Notes: a model not told the origin generated them from the sequence alone. DNA of 64,000 bases from Rhizobium sophorae (GCF_013087515.1 NZ_JABFCN010000066.1:62001-126000), one strand, 5' to 3'; positions 44,232 through 52,782 are shown, counted from the stretch's first letter. Translations and numbers: made by a program.

Positions 44232-46118
44232 ATGGCAAATGTCGCAAGCATCGACGGCGCGAAGGCCGCTCCGATGACCGGCGAGGAGAAGAAGGTCATC
44301 TTCGCCTCTTCGCTGGGCACCGTTTTCGAATGGTACGATTTCTATCTCTATGGTTCGCTCGCCACCTATATCGGTGCGACCTATTTCACCCAATATCCCG
44401 AGGCAACGCGTAACATCTTCACGCTGCTCGCCTTTGCCGCCGGCTTCCTGGTCCGCCCCTTCGGCGCGCTGGTGTTCGGCCGTCTCGGCGATCTCGTCGG
44501 CCGTAAATACACCTTCCTGATGACGATCATGATCATGGGTCTGTCGACCTTCCTCGTCGGCATCCTGCCGGGTGCCGCCACCATCGGCATCGCGGCCCCG
44601 ATCATCCTGATCGCGCTTCGTCTGCTCCAGGGTCTGGCGCTGGGCGGTGAATATGGCGGTGCGGCAACCTACGTCGCCGAACATGCGCCGAACGGGCGCC
44701 GCGGCTACTTCACCTCGTGGATCCAGACGACGGCGACGCTCGGCCTGTTCCTGTCGCTGATCGTCATCGTCTTTGTCCAATATCTGATGGGTGCGGCTCA
44801 GTTCGCCGCCTGGGGCTGGCGCATTCCGTTCCTGGTCTCGGTCGTCCTGCTCGGCATTTCCGTCTGGATCCGCCTGAAGATGAATGAATCGCCGGCGTTC
44901 CAGCGCATGAAGGCGGAAGGCAAAGGCTCCAAGGCGCCGCTGACCGAGGCCTTCGGAACATGGAAAAATGCCAAGATCGCGATTATCGCGCTGCTCGGCG
45001 CCACTATGGGCCAGGCGGTCGTCTGGTACGGCGGCCAGTTCTATGCACTGTTCTTCCTGCAGAACGTGCTGAAGGTGGATCTGTTCTCGGCCAATGTCAT
45101 GGTCGCCATCGCACTTCTCCTCGGCACGCCGTTCTTCGTCATCTTCGGCGGCCTCTCCGACAAGATCGGCCGCAAGCCGATCATCATGGCAGGCCTTCTC
45201 ATTGCGGCGGTGACCTACAATCCGCTGTTCAAGGCGATGACCTGGACGGCAAACCCGGCGCTAGCCGAAGCGCAGGCTTCGATTCGGGCAACGGTGACAG
45301 CTGATCCGGCGGACTGCAGGTTCCAGTTCAACCCGACCGGCACGGCGAAGTTCACCAGCTCTTGCGACGTGGCGACGGCGTTCCTGACCAGGAATTCGGT
45401 GCCTTACGACGTCGTGCCCGGTCCTGCTGGACAGCCGGCAACGGTGAAGGTCGGCAACGCGACGATCCCAAGCTTCGACGTCGTCGCTGCCGGCGACAAG
45501 GCCAAGGGCATGACCGCCGCCTTTGAAAAGGGCGTCAACATCGCGCTCCAAGGTGCCGGCTACCCGCTGAACCGCGGCGCCGTCAAGGTGCCGGATGCCA
45601 AGCTCGATGCCTTCATCGCCGCCAATCCTGAACTGGCGCTCAACGCCGATACCGTGCGCACCGGCGAGAAGGAAACCATGCCGGCAGCCAAGTTGGTCGA
45701 AGGCAAGCTGCTGACGGCGGATGAGGCCAATGGCGTCACCGACATGGCGGTCTACAACATCGCCAATGGCGGTACCTTCGCCATGACCGCCGATCCCGCC
45801 CGCGTCAACTGGATCGGTACGATCGCCGTGCTGTTCGTCCTCGTCCTCTATGTGACGATGGTGTACGGCCCGATCGCCGCTCTGCTGGTCGAGCTTTTCC
45901 CGACCCGTATCCGCTATACCGGCATGTCGCTGCCCTATCACATCGGCAACGGCTGGTTTGGCGGCCTGCTGCCGGCGACAGCCTTCGCGATGAGCGCTGC
46001 CGCAGGCGATATCTACTATGGTCTCTGGTACCCGATCGTCTTTGCGTCGATCACGCTGGTGATCGGCCTGATCTTCCTGCCGGAAACGAAGAACAGGGAT
46101 ATCCACGCCATGGATTGA
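44232..46118 (+). CDS. MHS-family MFS transporter with large periplasmic insert
   Basis: This is a metabolite:proton symporter of the KgtP/ProP group in the inner membrane. The N-terminal half is canonical (GTVFEWYDFYLYGSLA, RPFGALVFGRLGDLVGRKYT, GGEYGGAATYVAEHAP). The protein has 628 residues against about 430-550 for the family because about 185 residues (337-522) are inserted after the ninth span, after GGLSDKIGRKPIIMAG. By the usual topology this loop is periplasmic; it has two cysteines (ADCRF and SSCDV) that could form a disulfide. The last spans follow normally (ELFPTRIRYTGMSLPY). Substrate unknown. GGAGG lies eight bases before the ATG. A strong terminator follows. Confidence 0.9.
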   Translation: MANVASIDGAKAAPMTGEEKKVIFASSLGTVFEWYDFYLYGSLATYIGATYFTQYPEATRNIFTLLAFAAGFLVRPFGALVFGRLGDLVGRKYTFLMTIMIMGLSTFLVGILPGAATIGIAAPIILIALRLLQGLALGGEYGGAATYVAEHAPNGRRGYFTSWIQTTATLGLFLSLIVIVFVQYLMGAAQFAAWGWRIPFLVSVVLLGISVWIRLKMNESPAFQRMKAEGKGSKAPLTEAFGTWKNAKIAIIALLGATMGQAVVWYGGQFYALFFLQNVLKVDLFSANVMVAIALLLGTPFFVIFGGLSDKIGRKPIIMAGLLIAAVTYNPLFKAMTWTANPALAEAQASIRATVTADPADCRFQFNPTGTAKFTSSCDVATAFLTRNSVPYDVVPGPAGQPATVKVGNATIPSFDVVAAGDKAKGMTAAFEKGVNIALQGAGYPLNRGAVKVPDAKLDAFIAANPELALNADTVRTGEKETMPAAKLVEGKLLTADEANGVTDMAVYNIANGGTFAMTADPARVNWIGTIAVLFVLVLYVTMVYGPIAALLVELFPTRIRYTGMSLPYHIGNGWFGGLLPATAFAMSAAAGDIYYGLWYPIVFASITLVIGLIFLPETKNRDIHAMD

Positions 46119-46150
46119 TGACGCATTCGCGTTCTGCAAGCTTGAAAGAG

Positions 46151-46181
46151 GCCCGGCGCTCACAAGGCGCCGGGCTTTTTT
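46151..46181 (+). terminator. Terminator of the MHS transporter gene
   Basis: GCCCGGCGC/GCGCCGGGC (46151-46159 and 46167-46175) with a seven-base loop is followed by six T's. It also faces the convergent PAP2 gene, whose AT-rich downstream stretch (46200-46270) shows no gene. Confidence 0.92.
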
Positions 46182-46270
46182 ATCTTGCGGCGCCGCGCGT
46201 CTCTTTGAACACGCAAAATACTATAACGACCGCATAATTTTTATTCGTAAATCAATTCTGATTTAAGGCA

Positions 46271-47005
46271 TTATACGGTGCGGAACAGGCGCTTGGCGAG
46301 CGGCCAGCCATCCGGCGCCAGTTTGAAGAGCAGGCCACAGCGGGCATAGACGATCGCCGTCAGTAGCGAGAACCAGCCGCCGAAGGCAAGACCGGCGATG
46401 ACGTCGCTTGGATAATGGGCGCCGACCATGACGCGTGTCATGCCGAACCAAATTGCGCAGGCGATGAAGGCAACGCGGTAGCGCGGAAACAGAAGCGCAA
46501 AGGCGGCGAAGAAGGCACCGACCGTGGTGGAATGGCCGGACGGGAAACTTTCGAAAGCGGAATGGCCCGAAAAGGGCGCGAAGGAAAACATACCATGATC
46601 GTGGAATTGATCGGGACGTGCCCTTCCGATCGCCCGTTTCAGGAGATTGGCGAGAAGTCCTGACAAGACGACTGTGGTGAAGAGATAGGCACCGATCCAG
46701 CTGACATAAAGCGCCTGTGCTCTGGACCGCGCCGTCTTCAGGAGCTTGTAGCCCGCCCGGCCCTGAAAGAAGAGCAGGATGCTGCTGTAGATCAGCCAGG
46801 CGGAATCGCCGAAACCGGTTAGGAGCTCGCCGAGTTGCTTCACCAGCCCGTGAGGTTCGCTGGCGCCAATCGGCGCATCGAAGAGAAGCATGGAAAGGAT
46901 CACCGCATTGATCGTGATGAAGAGACAGGCCTGCCAGCGCAAAGGCGGCATCGCAACATCGCTCCGGCGCCAGCGCCTATCCAGGGAATTCCAAAATGCC
47001 CGCAT
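46271..47005 (-). CDS. PAP2-family membrane phosphatase
   Basis: It removes a phosphate from a lipid in the inner membrane. The three PAP2 motifs are intact: KRAIGRARP, FPSGHSTT and TRVMVGAHYPSD with the catalytic histidines. About six hydrophobic segments are seen. ATG 47005 gives 244 residues; an in-frame ATG at 47068 would add 21 polar residues. Candidates are the lipid A 1-phosphatase LpxE, for which rhizobia are known, or a PgpB-type phosphatidylglycerol-phosphate or undecaprenyl-pyrophosphate phosphatase; sequence reading cannot decide. No lipid A gene is nearby. Confidence 0.85.
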   Translation of the reverse strand: MRAFWNSLDRRWRRSDVAMPPLRWQACLFITINAVILSMLLFDAPIGASEPHGLVKQLGELLTGFGDSAWLIYSSILLFFQGRAGYKLLKTARSRAQALYVSWIGAYLFTTVVLSGLLANLLKRAIGRARPDQFHDHGMFSFAPFSGHSAFESFPSGHSTTVGAFFAAFALLFPRYRVAFIACAIWFGMTRVMVGAHYPSDVIAGLAFGGWFSLLTAIVYARCGLLFKLAPDGWPLAKRLFRTV

Positions 47006-47241
47006 TAAGTCGTCCGTTCGAATTAACCTCGAGCGTCGCGCGTTCGAGAGCCGCCTAACAGTTTGCACTGGCGCATAAGCCGGAAAATCGCGTCCAGCTT
47101 GCGAGTATGCGCTTGTGAAATCCCGCGCAAAAATACACGAGATTACGGCCGAGGATAGGCCGTTGCGGATAATTCGACCGGGCTCGGCGGGTTGTCATCC
47201 CTGAAAAAGCCCCCGCAAGCACGATACGAAGGGCAAAGGAT

Positions 47242-47257
47242 TGTTTCACGTGAAATA
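47242..47257. promoter_or_regulatory. parS: parS-like site just after leuB
   Basis: TGTTTCACGTGAAATA matches the parS consensus at 15 of 16 positions. It abuts the leuB stop codon and lies 40 kb from the main parS cluster. The 190 bp between here and the PAP2 gene hold nothing else recognisable. Confidence 0.65.
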
Positions 47258-47259
47258 TA

Positions 47260-48372
47260 TCAGGCTGCTAGCGCCTTGAACTCGGCGAGGATCGCATCGC
47301 CCATCTCGACGGTGCCGACCTGCCTTGCGCCATCGGCCATGATGTCGCCGGTGCGGATGCCCTTGTCGAGCACGTTGGCGATCGCCCTTTCCAGATCGTC
47401 GGCTTCCTTCACCAGATTGAAGGAGTAACGCAGGCACATGGCGAAGGAGGCGATCATGGCGATCGGATTGGCGATGCCCTTGCCGGCGATGTCGGGGGCC
47501 GAGCCATGCACCGGCTCGTAGAGCGCCTTGCGCTTGCCGGTCTTGCCGTCGGGCGCGCCGAGCGAGGCCGACGGCAGCATGCCGAGCGAACCGGTCAGCA
47601 TGGCGGCGACGTCGGAGAGCATATCGCCGAAGAGATTGTCGGTGACAATGACGTCGAACTGCTTGGGCTGGCGCACCAGCTGCATGCCGCCGGCATCGGC
47701 CAGCATGTGTTCGAGTTGGACGTCGGAATATTTCGCCTTATGCGTCTCGGTTACCACCTGGTTCCAGAGCACGCCCGACTTCATGACGTTGCGCTTTTCC
47801 ATGGAGCAGACGCGATTCTGCCGCGTGCGGGCCATTTCGAAGGCGACGCCGGCGATGCGCTCGATCTCGTAGGTATCATAGACCTGCGTGTCGATGCCGC
47901 GCTTCTGGCCGTTGCCGAGGTCGATGATTTCCTTCGGCTCGCCGAAATAGACGCCGCCCGTCAGCTCGCGGATAATCAGGATATCGAGGCCTTCGACCAG
48001 CTCCGGCTTCAGCGACGAGGCCGCAGCAAGGGCCGGATAGCAAATGGCGGGGCGCAGGTTTGCGAAGAGCTGCAGATCCTTTCGCAGGCGCAAGAGGCCC
48101 GCTTCCGGGCGCACTTCGTAAGGCACGCTATCCCATTTCGGGCCGCCGACGGCGCCGAACAGAACGGCATCGGCGGCAAGCGCCTTCTGCATATCGGCTT
48201 CGGAGATGGCAGCGCCATGCGCATCATAGGCGCTGCCGCCGACAAGGCCTTCGTCGGTGACGAAACCGGCATTCATCGCCTCGTTCATATAGGCGATGAT
48301 CTTGCGGACCTCGCCCATGGCCTCGGGACCGATGCCGTCACCCGGCAGCAGGAAAAGATTGCGCGCTGTCAT
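47260..48372 (-). CDS. leuB: 3-isopropylmalate dehydrogenase
   Basis: LeuB oxidises and decarboxylates 3-isopropylmalate in leucine synthesis. The 370-residue protein has LLPGDGIGPEAMGEVRK at the start, the substrate-binding arginines in ELTGGVYFGEPKE, NVMKSGVLWN and the metal-binding VQLEHMLADAGGMQLV region, with the NAD-type GSAPDIAGKGIANP near the end. AGGAGG precedes the ATG. leuD lies 1.2 kb away on the same strand, separated by an opposite-strand dehydratase, so they are not one operon; leuC is not in the window. Confidence 0.97.
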   Translation of the reverse strand: MTARNLFLLPGDGIGPEAMGEVRKIIAYMNEAMNAGFVTDEGLVGGSAYDAHGAAISEADMQKALAADAVLFGAVGGPKWDSVPYEVRPEAGLLRLRKDLQLFANLRPAICYPALAAASSLKPELVEGLDILIIRELTGGVYFGEPKEIIDLGNGQKRGIDTQVYDTYEIERIAGVAFEMARTRQNRVCSMEKRNVMKSGVLWNQVVTETHKAKYSDVQLEHMLADAGGMQLVRQPKQFDVIVTDNLFGDMLSDVAAMLTGSLGMLPSASLGAPDGKTGKRKALYEPVHGSAPDIAGKGIANPIAMIASFAMCLRYSFNLVKEADDLERAIANVLDKGIRTGDIMADGARQVGTVEMGDAILAEFKALAA

Positions 48373-48538
48373 GAAATCCTCCTGGGAAAAACAAGTTGCG
48401 GTTTCTTAGACCCCGGAAATGGGCATTTCAAGCGACAGAAGCGGTGAATCGGTACGCTTCGCTCTTCGCCGCGACGGTTGCTCCTGCGTCCGCAAACGGA
48501 TTAGAACGGTGACCCTATCTTTATCCTGGATGGTTCCC

Positions 48539-49471
48539 ATGCCTTTCGCGCCTCTCCACCTCGATACGCCCTTGCTCCAGACCGCACCTGGCTACAGCGC
48601 CAGCGGCAAACCGCTCTGGCTGAAGCTCGATGCGCTGCAGCCTTCCGGCAGCTTCAAGCTGCGCGGCGTCGGCCGGCTTTGCCAGCACGAGGTGGAAAAT
48701 GGGGCGCGCGAAATCTTCTGCGCTTCCGGCGGCAATGCCGGCATTGCGGCGGCCTATGCCGGCCGGGCGCTCGGTGTGCCGGTCACAATCGTCGTGCCGG
48801 AGACGACGGCGGCCGACGTACGGCAGACGATTGCCGCAACGGGCGCGAATGTCCTCGTTCATGGTTCGGTTTTCGATGAGGCCAATGCCCATGCGGTCGA
48901 ACTCGCCCGGAGCCGCAAGGCAACCTATGTGCACCCCTTTGACCATCCGCTTCTGTGGGATGGCCATGCCACGCTGATCGACGAGGTGGTGGCGAAAGGG
49001 GCAAAATTCGATTGCGTCGTCACCAGCGTCGGCGGCGGCGGGCTGCTTGCCGGCATCGTCGAGGGGTTGAAGCGCAACGGGCTCTCCGATGTGCCTGTTA
49101 TCGCCGTCGAAACGGAAGGGGCGGCCTCGCTCCATGCCAGCCTCAAGGCGAATGAGCGTATCACCCTTCCCGCCATTACCTCGATTGCCAATTCGCTCGG
49201 GGCGCGGCAGGTGGCGCAGCATGTCTTCGACCTGCCGAAGCATTATCCGATCGAAAGTGTTCTCGTCAGCGACGCCGATGCCGTTGCCGCCTGCCTGAAA
49301 TTTGCTGATGCGCAGCGCATTCTGGTCGAGCCGGCCTGCGGTGCGGCCCTTGCGGTTGCCGATGTGCATGCCGGGCTGCTTCAGCGCTTCGATAATCCGC
49401 TTATCGAAGTCTGCGGCGGCATCGGCGTGTCGCTCGAAAAACTCAAGGCTTGGAAAGAGAAATTTCTTTGA
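48539..49471 (+). CDS. PLP-dependent serine/threonine dehydratase-like protein
   Basis: This is a fold-type II PLP enzyme likely to deaminate serine or threonine to the 2-oxo acid. The 310 residues have the Schiff-base lysine in PSGSFKLRG (Lys40), the substrate loop ASGGNAGIA and the phosphate-binding glycine loop SVGGGGLLAG. It lacks the C-terminal regulatory domain of biosynthetic IlvA, so it resembles the short catabolic L-serine dehydratase. GGATGG five bases upstream favours ATG 48539 over the ATG at 48530. It lies between leuB and leuD on the opposite strand. Confidence 0.85.
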   Translation: MPFAPLHLDTPLLQTAPGYSASGKPLWLKLDALQPSGSFKLRGVGRLCQHEVENGAREIFCASGGNAGIAAAYAGRALGVPVTIVVPETTAADVRQTIAATGANVLVHGSVFDEANAHAVELARSRKATYVHPFDHPLLWDGHATLIDEVVAKGAKFDCVVTSVGGGGLLAGIVEGLKRNGLSDVPVIAVETEGAASLHASLKANERITLPAITSIANSLGARQVAQHVFDLPKHYPIESVLVSDADAVAACLKFADAQRILVEPACGAALAVADVHAGLLQRFDNPLIEVCGGIGVSLEKLKAWKEKFL

Positions 49472-49487
49472 AGTGCCGCAAAAGAAA

Positions 49488-49509
49488 AAGCCGGGCGTAA
49501 GCCCGGCTT
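49488..49509 (-). terminator. Terminator of leuD
   Basis: AAGCCGGGC/GCCCGGCTT with a GTAA loop leads into TTTTTCTTTT on the minus strand, 24 bases after the leuD stop. It also follows the convergent dehydratase gene. Confidence 0.9.
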
Positions 49510-49532
49510 GATCGGTAACCGATTGGAAGGGC

Positions 49533-50141
49533 TCAGGCTGCCCAGGGGTGCGAAGCGGCGTTCTTCTTTTCGAAGCTGTCGATCGCCTTGCCCTTTTCCA
49601 GCGTCAGGCCGATATCGTCGAGACCGTTCAGCAGGCAGTGACGCTTGAACTCGTCGAGATCGAACTTGATCAAGCCACCATCGGGGCCGGTGATCTCGAG
49701 GTTTTCGAGGTCGACGGTCAGGATGGCGTTGGAGCCACGCGAGGCGTCGTCCATCAGTTTGTCGAGATCTTCCTGGCTGACCTTGATCGGCAGGATGCCG
49801 TTCTTGAAACAGTTGTTGTAGAAAATATCGGCGAAGCTGGTCGAAATAACGCAGCGGATGCCGAAATCCAGAAGCGCCCAGGGCGCGTGCTCGCGCGAGG
49901 AGCCGCAGCCGAAATTGTCGCCGGCAACCAGGATCTTGGCATCGCGATAGGCCGGCTTGTTCAGCACGAAATCCGGGTTTTCGGAGCCGTCTTCGTTATA
50001 GCGGGCCTCTGCGAAGAGGCCGGTGCCGAGGCCGGTGCGCTTGATCGTCTTCAGATAATCCTTCGGAATGATCATGTCGGTGTCGATATTGACGACCGGC
50101 AAGGGCGCAGCAACGCCCGTGAGCTTCACGAATTTATCCAT
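49533..50141 (-). CDS. leuD: 3-isopropylmalate dehydratase small subunit
   Basis: LeuD pairs with LeuC to isomerise 2- to 3-isopropylmalate. The 202-residue product has the swivel-domain motifs NIDTDMIIPKDYLKTIKR and DNFGCGSSREHAPWAL that complete the active site. Length is typical. GGAG lies a short distance before the ATG. A dyad TGCAAAT/ATTTGCA lies 18-42 bases upstream of the start and could be a regulatory site. leuC must lie elsewhere. Confidence 0.96.
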   Translation of the reverse strand: MDKFVKLTGVAAPLPVVNIDTDMIIPKDYLKTIKRTGLGTGLFAEARYNEDGSENPDFVLNKPAYRDAKILVAGDNFGCGSSREHAPWALLDFGIRCVISTSFADIFYNNCFKNGILPIKVSQEDLDKLMDDASRGSNAILTVDLENLEITGPDGGLIKFDLDEFKRHCLLNGLDDIGLTLEKGKAIDSFEKKNAASHPWAA

Positions 50142-50158
50142 GACCCATGCTCCATTTC

Positions 50159-50183
50159 TGCAAATCTACTTCCTGAATTTGCA
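50159..50183. promoter_or_regulatory. Dyad TGCAAAT-N11-ATTTGCA upstream of leuD
   Basis: Seven-base arms (50159-50165, 50177-50183) are separated by 11 bases, so the centres are about 18 bases apart, which fits a dimeric activator or repressor such as an LysR-type protein. No regulator gene is adjacent. Confidence 0.35.
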
Positions 50184-50275
50184 TCTAGTCCAGTTTTTCG
50201 CCGAAATGAAGGAGAATCTTTCACAGATGGCGGCCACGCGACGTTTCGCGCGGTCCGCCCAATTGCGCCTTTCCC

Positions 50276-50695
50276 TTATTTGGACGGTGCGTTCAACCCC
50301 CAGAGGACGCCGAACGGATCACGAAGCTGGCCATAGCGGTCGCCCCAGAACATCAGTTCGACCGGCATGACGACTTCGGCGTCAGCGGCAACCGCGCGAT
50401 CCCACCAGAAATCGATATCGTCGATAATAAGCTGGATGGCGAAGCCTTCATGGCCTTTGAAGGGGCCGAATTCGGGATAGGCATCCGACAGCATGAGGGA
50501 GCTGCCGTTGATGTAGAGATGCACATGCATCGTCCGGCCGTTCTCGTCGACCGGCACGAGATAGGCTTCTTCGGCGCCGAAAGCCTTCTTGTAGAATTCC
50601 GCAGCTTTCACCGCGCCGCCGACCGTCAGATAGGGCAGCAGGCCGTTCTTGACCGGTGGCATCTTGGTCGGGTTGCTCTCTGTCGTCGTATCCAT
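50276..50695 (-). CDS. VOC-family (PhnB/glyoxalase-like) protein
   Basis: A 139-residue single-domain protein of the vicinal-oxygen-chelate fold. It has the PhnB-type opening LLPYLTVGGAVKAAEFYKKA, then MHVHLYINGSSLMLSD, and the C-terminal FWGDRYGQLRDPFGVLWGL. Members bind metals and do varied chemistry; no substrate can be assigned. GGAGGAC five bases before the ATG fixes the start. It stands alone between leuD and a small membrane protein gene. Confidence 0.85.
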   Translation of the reverse strand: MDTTTESNPTKMPPVKNGLLPYLTVGGAVKAAEFYKKAFGAEEAYLVPVDENGRTMHVHLYINGSSLMLSDAYPEFGPFKGHEGFAIQLIIDDIDFWWDRAVAADAEVVMPVELMFWGDRYGQLRDPFGVLWGLNAPSK

Positions 50696-50823
50696 GCTTG
50701 TCCTCCATTCGTTTTCGAACGCCGGCTGAATGCCTGGCTGCTTCGAGGACGTAGCATGGAAGCGTGATCCGACAGTGTCGGCCGAAATTTTTCAGCGAAC
50801 CAAAATTTTCAGCGAAAAGGTGA

Positions 50824-51057
50824 TCAGAGATCGATGATCGTGCCGCGACCGTCGTTCCACACCCGCATCTCGCGCTTGCCATTGTTTGCCTTGGCGCGGA
50901 CCGGAGCGGGCTTCATCTTCATCGAAAGCGCGCGTCCGACCATGAGCACGGTCAGGATGCCGCCGACGGCGAGCGTCACCGAAAAGGTGAAAATCAGCAT
51001 GGCCACGAAAATGGTGGCGCCGGCAAGCACGAGGAAGATGGAGCGAATGTTCTGCAT
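50824..51057 (-). CDS. Small membrane protein, unknown
   Basis: A 77-residue product from MQNIRSIFLVLAGATIFVAM. It has one long hydrophobic stretch (about residues 7-42) that could be two helices or one hairpin, followed by a basic tail and the end RVWNDGRGTIIDL. AAAGG at nine bases supports ATG 51057; the frame is open 342 bases further but without conserved content. I recognise no family. It may be an envelope protein. Confidence 0.65.
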   Translation of the reverse strand: MQNIRSIFLVLAGATIFVAMLIFTFSVTLAVGGILTVLMVGRALSMKMKPAPVRAKANNGKREMRVWNDGRGTIIDL

Positions 51058-51195
51058 GGTTAGAGACCTTTCTTCGGAAAGGAATGTGGTCCTTCTCTTT
51101 CCTCTCTGCAAGGCAAGCATGGCTTTTTGTTGTTCTGTAGGAGGTTCTGGGGTGGGCTGCTTGCTTCGGCTTTCAAAGCTTGGCACTAATTCGCC

Positions 51196-52116
51196 ATGAG
51201 CCGAAACCACATGACCCGCTCCATCCGCCTGCGCCGTTCGGTGCTGAGCGTGCCTGCCATCAATCCCCGCGCCCTCGAAAAAACCCATGCGGTCGATTGC
51301 GATGCGGTGATCTTCGATCTCGAGGATTCCGTGGCGCCGGAAAGGAAGACGGAAGCGCGGGAAAACCTGAGGAATTTCTTTTCGGCTCGGCTGCTCCAAG
51401 GCAAGGAGCGGATCATCCGCATCAACAGTCTGTCCACCGATTTCGGCCTAGCGGACATGGAGCTGGTGACGGCGCTTGGTCCCGATGCCGTGCTGCTGCC
51501 GAAGGTCGATGAACCGCAGGATGTCATGGCGCTCAGTGACCTACTCTCCGAGACCGATGCACCGGAGGATCTGCGCATCTGGGCGATGATCGAGACACCG
51601 CGCGGCATCCTCAATGCGGGAGCGATCGCCGAGGCCGGGCGCACGCCGGGCTCGCGGCTCGATTGTCTTGTCGTCGGGTTGAACGACCTGCGCAAGGAAA
51701 CCGGCGTGCTGCCGCAGCCGGGGCGGAGCTATCTCGTGCCGTGGCTGATGCAGGTCGTGCTTGCGGTCAGTGCCTATGGGCTCGATGCGATCGACAGCGT
51801 CTTCAACGATTTCAGGGACGAACAGGGTTTCGATGCCGAATGCCTGCAGGGCCGGGCCATGGGCTTTGCCGGCAAGATGCTGATCCATCCGGCGCAGATC
51901 GAGCCCGCCAACAGCCATTTCGGCCCGGATCCGGCAGCGATTGCGGAAGCGGAGGCGATCATATCAGCCTTTGCCGACCCCGCCTCCGATGGGCTGAACG
52001 TCATCAATGCAGGCGGGCGGATGGTCGAGCGGCTGCATCTTGTCCAGGCGGAAAGTCTGGTCCATAAAGCCCGCCTGATCGCAGCCCGCCAGGCTGCAGC
52101 ACGAAAGACGATGTGA
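51196..52116 (+). CDS. CitE/HpcH-HpaI family CoA-ester lyase
   Basis: It is likely to cleave or form a malyl-CoA or citramalyl-CoA-type ester with magnesium. The 306-residue barrel has RRSVLSVPAINPRALEK, the metal/acidic motif IFDLEDSVAPERK, MIETPRGILNAG and the GKMLIHPAQIEPAN block. It lacks the citrate-lyase operon partners, so it is one of the stand-alone CitE-like lyases. An ATG at 51211 is also possible. Its TGA shares one base with the next gene's ATG, so the DUF1737 protein is translationally coupled. Confidence 0.88.
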   Translation: MSRNHMTRSIRLRRSVLSVPAINPRALEKTHAVDCDAVIFDLEDSVAPERKTEARENLRNFFSARLLQGKERIIRINSLSTDFGLADMELVTALGPDAVLLPKVDEPQDVMALSDLLSETDAPEDLRIWAMIETPRGILNAGAIAEAGRTPGSRLDCLVVGLNDLRKETGVLPQPGRSYLVPWLMQVVLAVSAYGLDAIDSVFNDFRDEQGFDAECLQGRAMGFAGKMLIHPAQIEPANSHFGPDPAAIAEAEAIISAFADPASDGLNVINAGGRMVERLHLVQAESLVHKARLIAARQAAARKTM

Positions 52117-52322
52117 TGAAACTCTACCGCTTCCTGACCGGTCCCGACGATGCTTCCTTCTGCCATAAGGTCACCGCCGCCCTCAACAAGGGCTGGTCGC
52201 TGGAGGGCTCTCCGACCTATGCCTTCAATGCCGCAACCGGCGCGATGCAGTGCGGCCAGGCCGTCGTCAAGCATGTCGAAGGCAAGGATTACCATCCCGA
52301 GATGAAGCTCTCCGAGCAGTAG
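52116..52322 (+). CDS. DUF1737 small protein
   Basis: A 68-residue protein matching DUF1737: MKLYRFLTGPDDASFCHKV, ALNKGWSLEGSP and the C-terminal MQCGQAVVKHVEGKDYHP. The family has no known function; it often follows metabolic genes. The start overlaps the stop of the CitE-like gene by one base, which indicates coupling. A GC-rich hairpin covers its stop. Confidence 0.8.
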   Translation: MKLYRFLTGPDDASFCHKVTAALNKGWSLEGSPTYAFNAATGAMQCGQAVVKHVEGKDYHPEMKLSEQ

Positions 52323-52341
52323 CGCGTTCTGCCGAACGCGC
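52322..52341. terminator. Short hairpin between convergent genes
   Basis: GCGCGTT/AACGCGC with a six-base loop fills the 22-bp gap between the DUF1737 and metallopeptidase stops. There is no T run, so it is a weak candidate. Confidence 0.4.
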
Positions 52342-52344
52342 GGT

Positions 52345-52782
52345 TTAGCGCTCGGCGGCTTCCTCGGCACTTGCCTCGATCCGCTCCATGTCATCGTCAC
52401 TCAGCCCGAAATGGTGGCCGATCTCGTGGATCAGGACGTGGGTGATGATATCGCCGAGCGTCTCGTCGTTCTCAGCCCAGTAGTCGAGAATGGGACGGCG
52501 GTAGAGGCGGATGCGGTTCGGCATCTCGCCGGTTTCCACCGTGAAACGTTCGGAAATGCCTCTGCCCTCGAAAAGGCCGAGCAGATCGAAAGGGGTTTCC
52601 AGCGCCATGTCCTCGAAAACGTCATCATCGGGGAAATCTTCGATCTCGATCGTGAGGTTGGTCGTCAGCTGGCGGAATTCATCCGGAAGATGGCTGTAGG
52701 CCTCCATCGCCAGCGACTCGAAGGCGCTGATCGTCGGCGCATGGCGGTCCCGCCAATCATCGCTCTGGTCTATGCGGGCCAT
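52345..52782 (-). CDS. Minimal zincin-type metallopeptidase family protein
   Basis: A 145-residue protein with the zinc motif HEIGHHFGLSDDDM near the C-terminus, in the arrangement of the small acidobacterial-type metalloproteases. The remainder is acidic (IEDFPDDDVFEDMA). It has no signal peptide. ATG 52782 begins MARIDQSDDWRDRHAP; the frame extends 15 residues upstream without a better start. Activity and substrate are unknown. Confidence 0.85.
   Translation of the reverse strand: MARIDQSDDWRDRHAPTISAFESLAMEAYSHLPDEFRQLTTNLTIEIEDFPDDDVFEDMALETPFDLLGLFEGRGISERFTVETGEMPNRIRLYRRPILDYWAENDETLGDIITHVLIHEIGHHFGLSDDDMERIEASAEEAAER

Noticed and set aside
47055..47249. 64-residue minus-strand frame between the PAP2 gene and leuB
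   Set aside because: No ribosome site, its start lies within the parS-like site, and it has no conserved content.
50824..51399. 191-residue version of the small membrane protein
   Set aside because: The upstream 114 residues lie antisense to the CitE-like gene and lack family features; the ribosome site supports the short form.
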